10,694 bases of DNA. It comes from Tissierellaceae bacterium (GTDB lineage: Bacteria; Bacillota; Clostridia; Tissierellales; Tissierellaceae). The position numbers and the translations under genes are program-made. The stretch's first letter is position 1, and each line of letters starts with the position of its first letter. The stretch spans positions 1 through 10,694 of the forward strand of contig JARICQ010000171.1 in NCBI GenBank assembly GCA_029264075.1, in the 5' to 3' direction. Below the pieces are notes generated by a model. That model ran no database searches. It was not told the origin of the DNA and saw nothing but the letters and a program-made list of their open reading frames with translations. Positions 6,287-10,694 of the stretch are shown in pieces.

Positions 6287-6889
6287 TATATGAACAGTGG
6301 TACAGTATTCTAGTCAGCACATTTATACTAGAAGGTGGGGCTAAAAATCCATCAAAGGGCACATCGATGAAGTTCCTTGTTACGGCTTGCGACGCCCAGT
6401 CATGGGTCGTAGCTGGGAGTAAGAGAGATGGGGCGATCTGCAATGGCATGCAGGCGTTGACCCTACTTTCGTGGAGACATGATAATCTTAAAGTTATCGT
6501 GATAAACCTGCTACGTAAAAAATATTAATAGCAGAGTAGCCTGCCTTGAGTGATATTTGGCGGATGACAAATCTGCTTGACTTGTTGAGGGGCCCGATAC
6601 ATTTCAAGTAATGGTGTCGAAATCTATATTGCAAAAGAGGCTAAGGTATAGAATGGCTGTTGAGGAAAACTCCTAGACTGTTCTAATGAGGTAAATTGGG
6701 GATTACAGTGCGGACTCAGTGGCAATCCAGTTCTTTTTTTGGTGACAGATTAGTGATAGAATGAAAGGGAAACCGCTGTTATGGTGACATACAGTATCTA
6801 TCAGGGAAATCCTGCTGGACCTAAAGCCGTAAGATTTACTCGATTTACTACCACTTTAAGGGCTGATAGCTAGAAGCTATCAGCTTTTT
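6287..6889 (+). ncRNA. ole: OLE RNA (Ornate, Large, Extremophilic)
   Basis: A non-coding RNA of about 603 nt, close to the roughly 600 nt known for OLE. In B. halodurans it forms a membrane-associated complex with OapA and other small proteins (OapB, OapC) and is needed for tolerance of short-chain alcohols, cold and Mg2+. Seen in the sequence: own promoter and terminator; no coding potential on either strand; G+C of 50-55% in parts against about one third in flanking genes; a terminal helix AGTGGTA (6296-6302) with TACCACT (6849-6855); hairpins 6308-6314/6327-6333 (7 bp), 6392-6398/6403-6410, 6438-6442/6449-6453, 6478-6485/6494-6501 (8 bp) and 6560-6565/6571-6576; and a 7-bp stem (6776-6783/6788-6794) capped by a GUGA tetraloop inside helix 6754-6759/6798-6803. 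Position after xseB-ispA and before oapA is the diagnostic context. Ends are predicted; the covariance model was not run. Confidence 0.93.
6862..6889 (+). terminator. Intrinsic terminator of the OLE RNA
   Basis: A perfect 10-bp stem, GCTGATAGCT (6862-6871) with AGCTATCAGC (6875-6884), has an AGA loop and is followed by five T. It begins 6 bases after the RNA's closing helix. No convincing promoter lies between it and oapA, so oapA probably depends on read-through. Confidence 0.92.
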
Positions 6890-6929
6890 ATCTATTTTAT
6901 ACATATTTTAGATGGAGGTAGTATTTTTT

Positions 6930-7517
6930 ATGTCAAAAAAAGAAAAAAAAAGTATATTTCGTAAATATAACTTTAGATGGGTTCTGTTAATTTCTTTGTG
7001 GACATTTTTTTCAGCAGCTATATTTTCAGTAATCACTGATAGCTTGGTTACTAATTTAGATATTTTGATGGCCTTTATTGTGCTTGTAGTTGTTATATCT
7101 ATAGGTGTTATATTTGATACTATAGGAATAGCAGTTGCTGTGGCAATTGAAGGACCTTTTCATGCAATGGCTGCGAATAGAATAAAGGAAGCAAAGCACG
7201 CTATAAAATTAGTAAGAAATGCAAGCCAAGTATCAAATTTTTGCAATGATGTCATAGGCGATATAAGTGGAATTATGTCTGGGGCTGCGGGTGCTACAAT
7301 TATATTTAAATTGATAGCTGAATATCCTCTGCTCAATAGCACAATCTTGAATATAATATTGACATCTCTTATAGCAGCCTTTACTGTTGGTGGCAAGGCT
7401 CTTGGTAAGTCTGTAGCTATTCTACATAATGAAGAAATTATATTTAAAATAGCCGTTTTATTAAGTTTTTTTGAAAGTAATTTTGGGATACAAATATTTA
7501 AAAATAATAAGAGGTAA
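6930..7517 (+). CDS. oapA: OLE-associated membrane protein OapA
   Basis: OapA binds OLE RNA and holds it at the cytoplasmic membrane. The start is the ATG at 6930, since GGAGG at 6914-6918 precedes it; an in-frame ATG at 6912 overlaps that site. This gives 195 residues. A basic N-terminus (KKEKKSIFRKYNFRW) is followed by hydrophobic segments at about 17-36 and 46-73 (with Asp63 inside), a polar and basic stretch 83-107 (NRIKEAKHAIKLVRNASQVSNFC) that could contact RNA, then hydrophobic segments at about 115-130 and 138-153. NDVIGDISGIMSGAAGATI (106-124) is the most distinctive stretch and looks like the family signature. Homologues are often labelled CorB-like Mg2+ transporters, a weak similarity that should not be taken as function. 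Location directly after the OLE RNA makes the call strong. tlyA follows after 19 bases. Confidence 0.92.
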   Translation: MSKKEKKSIFRKYNFRWVLLISLWTFFSAAIFSVITDSLVTNLDILMAFIVLVVVISIGVIFDTIGIAVAVAIEGPFHAMAANRIKEAKHAIKLVRNASQVSNFCNDVIGDISGIMSGAAGATIIFKLIAEYPLLNSTILNIILTSLIAAFTVGGKALGKSVAILHNEEIIFKIAVLLSFFESNFGIQIFKNNKR

Positions 7518-7536
7518 TCAAGATGGGGTGCTTAAG

Positions 7537-8334
7537 ATGAAAAAAAGAGCAGATGTAGTTTTATTTGAAAAAGGTTTGGTTGATTCTAGAGAAAAGGGTA
7601 AAAGAGTTATAATGGAAGGTATAGTTTATATAGCTAGCGAAAGAGTTGATAAACCAGGGCAAAAGATAGATGAAGAATCTGAGATAATAGTCAAAGAAAA
7701 TCCGATTAAATATGTCAGTCGGGGGGGGCTAAAGCTTGAGAAAGCTATAGAAGACTTTCAGATAGAGATAAAAGACAAGGTATGCATGGATATCGGCTCA
7801 TCTACAGGAGGATTTACTGATTGTATGCTTAAAAATGGTGCAAAGAAGGTCTTCTCAGTTGATGTAGGCTATGGTCAGCTTGATTGGAAACTAAGGAATG
7901 ATGATAGAGTTGTAGTGATGGAAAGAACTAATATAAGAAATGTGACTAAAGAAGATCTTGGAGAAGATATAGACTTTATATCTATTGATGTATCATTTAT
8001 TTCACTAAAGCTAGTTCTACCAGTAGCTAAAACTCTCTTAGGAGAAGAAGGAGAGATATCTGCTCTAATAAAGCCACAATTTGAAGCTGGAAAAGGAAAA
8101 GTAGGGAAAAAAGGAGTAATAAGGGACAAGAGAGTTCATAGTGAAGTTGTAGAGGAGATAGTAGACTTTTGTAAAAGTCTAGATTTTGGAATCAGTGGAC
8201 TTAGTTATTCTCCAATTACTGGAGCGAGCGGAAATATTGAGTTTTTAATTCATTTAAATAAGAAAAACAAGGACTATATAAATACAGACAATATAAACAA
8301 ATTGATAGACCAGGCTCATGAGTCACTTAAGTAG
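7537..8334 (+). CDS. tlyA: TlyA family rRNA 2'-O-methyltransferase (YqxC type)
   Basis: This SAM-dependent RNA methyltransferase belongs to the TlyA/hemolysin A family; the Mycobacterium member methylates C1409 of 16S and C1920 of 23S rRNA. The start at 7537 gives the usual MKKRADVVLFEKGLVDSREKGKR N-terminus and 265 residues; an upstream in-frame ATG inside oapA (7471) would add an atypical extension. Domains: S4 RNA-binding fold (about 1-60), linker YVSRGGLKLEKA (59-70), then the FtsJ-like Rossmann fold with SAM motif DIGSSTGGF (85-93), DVSFISLKLVLP (151-162), LIKPQFEAGK (177-186) and SPITGASGNIEFL (225-237), consistent with the K-D-K-E catalytic set. It is in the B. subtilis yqxC position before recN, but argR is missing between them. 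Substrate specificity here is not known. Confidence 0.95.
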   Translation: MKKRADVVLFEKGLVDSREKGKRVIMEGIVYIASERVDKPGQKIDEESEIIVKENPIKYVSRGGLKLEKAIEDFQIEIKDKVCMDIGSSTGGFTDCMLKNGAKKVFSVDVGYGQLDWKLRNDDRVVVMERTNIRNVTKEDLGEDIDFISIDVSFISLKLVLPVAKTLLGEEGEISALIKPQFEAGKGKVGKKGVIRDKRVHSEVVEEIVDFCKSLDFGISGLSYSPITGASGNIEFLIHLNKKNKDYINTDNINKLIDQAHESLK

Positions 8335-8354
8335 ATTAGATGGAGGTCTTATAT

Positions 8355-10058
8355 ATGCTAGTTGAAGTAAATATAAAAAACTTTGCTATAATTGACGATG
8401 TAAATATAAATTTCACCAAGGGACTCAACATAATGACTGGTGAGACAGGTTCAGGAAAATCTATACTTGTAGAAGCTATTGGAATAATACTTGGATCTAG
8501 GTCTAGCAAGGATCTGATTCAAACTGGATCTAATAAGGCCACGCTCCAGGGTGTCTTTTATTTAGAAGATACTTCTTCTTTAAAAGATGTACTAAGTGAC
8601 TATTCAATAAAGCTGGATCCTGACAATTTACTTATAGTAACAAAGGAGATAAATATAGATGGGCCAAGCCTATCAAAGATAAATGGAAGAAGCATAACAG
8701 TATCAATGCTCAAAGAGATAACTAAGAAACTAGTCGATATATTTGGACAACATGAACACCAATCGCTCTTAGATTCTTCAAACCACAAGACTCTAATTGA
8801 CAATTTTGGAGATGAAAGATTAATCGAATTGAAATTTAAGCTAGAAGAAGAATATAAAAAAATGATAGAACTTAAAAAGACATTCAATAGTCTAGACACT
8901 GATAGCAGTCAGAGAAATAGAGAAATTGATTTATTAAAATTTCAAATAGAAGAGATAAATGAAGCTAGTTTGGAAGGTGAAAATGAAGAAAAACTATTAA
9001 ATGAGTATGCAAGGCTTTCAAATATAAACATGATAGTTTCATCTATAAATAAAACAATTGAATATATAAGTGAAGATGAGTTTGAAAGTTCAAATGCCTT
9101 GGATCTTGTAAATAAAAGTCTTGTACTTTTAAAGGATATAAGTGAACATGACATTGAAATAGAGGAATTAAGTAAAAGGCTTGAGAGTATAAGTTTTGAA
9201 CTTGAAGATTTTTCAAGGGGGCTAGTAGATTATTCCAATGGAATTGAAACTAATGAAGGAAGATTAAACTATCTAAATGAAAGGATATCCCTTATTCATA
9301 GCTTGAAGAGAAAGTACGGAGCTTCTATATCAGAGATACTAAACTTTAGAGATGAATCACAAAAAAGATTGTCAGTACTAGAAAACTATGAAGTGGAAAT
9401 TTCAAAAATAAATAAAGAAATCTCAGAAGTTGAAGAGGAATTGAACTATTACAGTGAAGAATTATCAAAGTCAAGAAAAACGATTGCAAATTTAATAGAA
9501 AATAAGATAAAATCTCAATTAAACCAATTAAACATGATAAATGTAGATTTCAAAGTTGATTTTTCTAGAAAAAAAGAATTCACTAAAGATGGATATGACA
9601 AAATTGAATTTTTAATATCTACAAATCCTGGAGAAAGTCTCAAGCCTCTTTCAAGAATAGCATCTGGAGGTGAAATGTCGAGAATAATGTTGGCCTTTAA
9701 AAGTACCTTAGCTTTTTTTGATAAAATTCCAACTATGATATTTGATGAAATAGATACAGGAATCTCTGGAAGAACTGCACAAATAGTAGGAGAAAAAATA
9801 TTAAAGATATCTCTAGACCACCAAGTTATATGTATTTCGCATCTACCACAAATTGCTGCATTGGCTGATACTCATTTCCTTATAGATAAGAGCTCAGATG
9901 CAAATAAAACTAGGACATCAATTAATAAGCTTACAGAAGATGAAAGGGTAGAAGAGATGGCAAGGATACTTGGTGGAGTGGATTTAACTGATACAACCCT
10001 AAAGCATGCAAGAGAAATGATAGAAATGTCAAAGAAAATCAAAAAGACTATTGATTAG
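8355..10058 (+). CDS. recN: DNA repair protein RecN
   Basis: An SMC-like ATPase that acts early in double-strand break repair and promotes end cohesion. The start at 8355 (MLVEVNIKNFAIIDDVNINF) has GGAGG 8 bases upstream at 8342-8346; an in-frame ATG at 8340 overlaps that site. It has 567 residues, normal for RecN. Walker A GETGSGKS is at 29-36, the Q-loop-like FGQHEHQSLLD at about 130-140, a long coiled coil with a central turn at about 160-375, the ABC signature ASGGEMSRI (436-444), Walker B MIFDEIDTGISG (461-472) and the H-loop region CISHLPQIAALAD. No domain is missing. It follows tlyA by 20 bases and is probably co-transcribed with oapA-tlyA. In most sporulating Firmicutes spoIVB-spo0A follow; here they do not. 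Confidence 0.98.
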   Translation: MLVEVNIKNFAIIDDVNINFTKGLNIMTGETGSGKSILVEAIGIILGSRSSKDLIQTGSNKATLQGVFYLEDTSSLKDVLSDYSIKLDPDNLLIVTKEINIDGPSLSKINGRSITVSMLKEITKKLVDIFGQHEHQSLLDSSNHKTLIDNFGDERLIELKFKLEEEYKKMIELKKTFNSLDTDSSQRNREIDLLKFQIEEINEASLEGENEEKLLNEYARLSNINMIVSSINKTIEYISEDEFESSNALDLVNKSLVLLKDISEHDIEIEELSKRLESISFELEDFSRGLVDYSNGIETNEGRLNYLNERISLIHSLKRKYGASISEILNFRDESQKRLSVLENYEVEISKINKEISEVEEELNYYSEELSKSRKTIANLIENKIKSQLNQLNMINVDFKVDFSRKKEFTKDGYDKIEFLISTNPGESLKPLSRIASGGEMSRIMLAFKSTLAFFDKIPTMIFDEIDTGISGRTAQIVGEKILKISLDHQVICISHLPQIAALADTHFLIDKSSDANKTRTSINKLTEDERVEEMARILGGVDLTDTTLKHAREMIEMSKKIKKTID

Positions 10059-10077
10059 CTAGGTCTTTTGCTTTTAC

Positions 10078-10106
10078 TTTACCTAAATATCTATATATGA
10101 TATTAT
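10078..10106 (+). promoter_or_regulatory. Probable promoter of the Nudix gene
   Basis: TTTACC (10078-10083) and TATTAT (10101-10106) are 17 bp apart, with TG one base before the -10. An overlapping alternative is TTTACT (10073-10078) with TATGAT (10096-10101), also 17 bp. A 7-1-7 inverted repeat (10096-10110) covers the -10. The region is very A+T-rich, which lowers certainty. Confidence 0.5.
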
Positions 10107-10147
10107 CATAATATGAAATAATGTAGTTCTAAAAAGGAGGAAAGCTT

Positions 10148-10687
10148 GTGAGTTATGAAGAAAAAACTATGAAGTCAGATAAGCTGTATGAAGGAAAACT
10201 ATTTAATTTAAGAGTTGATACAGTAGAGCTTCCAGATAAGAAGTATTCTAAAAGAGAGATAATTGAACATCCAGGGGCAGTTTCTATACTAGCTATTACA
10301 GAAGATGACTGCGTGGTATTGGTAAGGCAATATAGAAAAGCTATTGAAAGAGCACTCTTGGAACTACCTGCTGGCAAAATCGAGATAAATGAAGAGCCAG
10401 TGGAAACAGCGAAAAGAGAGCTAAAAGAAGAGACAGGATTTACTGCTGAAAAAATAGAGTATTTACTTGAGTTTTATACTTCACCAGGATTTACAAATGA
10501 AAAGGTATATATATTTTTAGCAAAGGAATTAACACAGGGAGAGACGGATTTTGATGACGGAGAGTTCATCGAAACTGAGAAGATCCATATAGATGAATTA
10601 GTTAAGATGGTATATCTAGGAGAGATAGTAGACAGCAAGACTATCATAGGAATACAGTTTGCAAAGAGAATATTAGATAAAAAATAA
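10148..10687 (+). CDS. nudF: Nudix hydrolase, ADP-ribose pyrophosphatase type
   Basis: It probably hydrolyses ADP-ribose to AMP and ribose 5-phosphate, clearing a reactive NAD breakdown product. It starts with GTG, with AAGGAGG (10134-10140) 7 bases before, and has 179 residues, normal for NudF/YqkG. The complete Nudix box GKIEINEEPVETAKRELKEETGF (76-98) fits GX5EX7REUXEEXGU, with the metal-binding glutamates of the REUXEE core present. The ADP-ribose subfamily is supported by the N-terminal strand region, HPGAVSILAI (41-50), VRQYRKAIERALLELPAGKIE just before and into the box, and the SPGFTNEKVYIFLA segment after it. It is 89 bases after recN with its own probable promoter. Other nucleoside diphosphate substrates cannot be excluded. 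Confidence 0.92.
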   Translation: MSYEEKTMKSDKLYEGKLFNLRVDTVELPDKKYSKREIIEHPGAVSILAITEDDCVVLVRQYRKAIERALLELPAGKIEINEEPVETAKRELKEETGFTAEKIEYLLEFYTSPGFTNEKVYIFLAKELTQGETDFDDGEFIETEKIHIDELVKMVYLGEIVDSKTIIGIQFAKRILDKK

Positions 10688-10694
10688 GAAATTG

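Noticed and set aside
6246..6449. Antisense open frame of 67 codons in the OLE region
   Set aside because: No ribosome site, no family resemblance, and it lies over the structured 5' part of the OLE RNA.
6930..7517. Calling the membrane protein a Mg2+/Co2+ transporter (CorB-like)
   Set aside because: The length, signature region and position after OLE RNA fit OapA; no CBS or CorC domain is present.
7471..7536. Start of tlyA inside oapA
   Set aside because: The extra 22 residues do not belong to the family; MKKRADVV at 7537 is the standard N-terminus.
10060..10085. Possible terminator after recN (TAGGT with ACCTA)
   Set aside because: Only 5 bp with a 16-base loop and no following T-run.
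1..10694. CRISPR array, insertion sequence, tRNA or prophage elements
   Set aside because: No repeat-spacer pattern, transposase, tRNA-like cloverleaf or phage gene was seen; the window is a compact housekeeping region.

Overview
The window reads as the chromosome of a low-G+C Gram-positive anaerobe of the Clostridia/Tissierellia type. The supports are A+T-rich coding sequence, strong GGAGG ribosome sites, 17-bp-spaced promoters with extended -10 boxes, and Firmicutes-typical gene order and families (Asp23/YqhY next to nusB, xseA-xseB-ispA, tlyA, recN, a CD1247-type acidic protein). All genes lie on the + strand. The species cannot be named from sequence alone.

Layout. Positions 1-1925 hold the end of a type IV pilus or competence-pseudopilus cluster: a GspJ/PilW-like prepilin, a PilX/GspK-like minor pseudopilin, and a ComFB-family protein. 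Positions 1948-2996 form an efp unit with its own promoter, a following acidic CD1247-type gene and a strong terminator. From 3005 a new promoter drives an Asp23/Gls24-family gene, then (past a short hairpin) nusB, xseA, xseB and ispA, tightly packed.

The highlight is the 675-base gap between ispA and the next gene. It holds an RNA of about 603 nt (about 6287-6889) with its own extended -10 promoter, unusually high G+C, many local hairpins, a 7-bp helix joining its two ends, and an intrinsic terminator. The gene after it encodes a small multi-membrane-segment protein. Size, location after nusB-xseA-xseB-ispA and this partner identify it as OLE RNA (Ornate, Large, Extremophilic) with its partner OapA, a rare membrane-associated bacterial ribonucleoprotein linked in Bacillus (Alkalihalobacillus) halodurans to alcohol, cold and Mg2+ stress. 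The class is already described; this is a new example of it rather than an unknown system.

After oapA come tlyA (rRNA 2'-O-methyltransferase/hemolysin family) and recN (SMC-like DNA repair ATPase), then a separately promoted Nudix hydrolase gene (ADP-ribose pyrophosphatase type). Compared with the common Firmicutes order ispA-dxs-tlyA-argR-recN-spoIVB-spo0A, dxs, argR and the sporulation genes are absent here, and OLE-oapA occupies the place of dxs. IspA also appears to lack the usual loop after its second Asp-rich motif.
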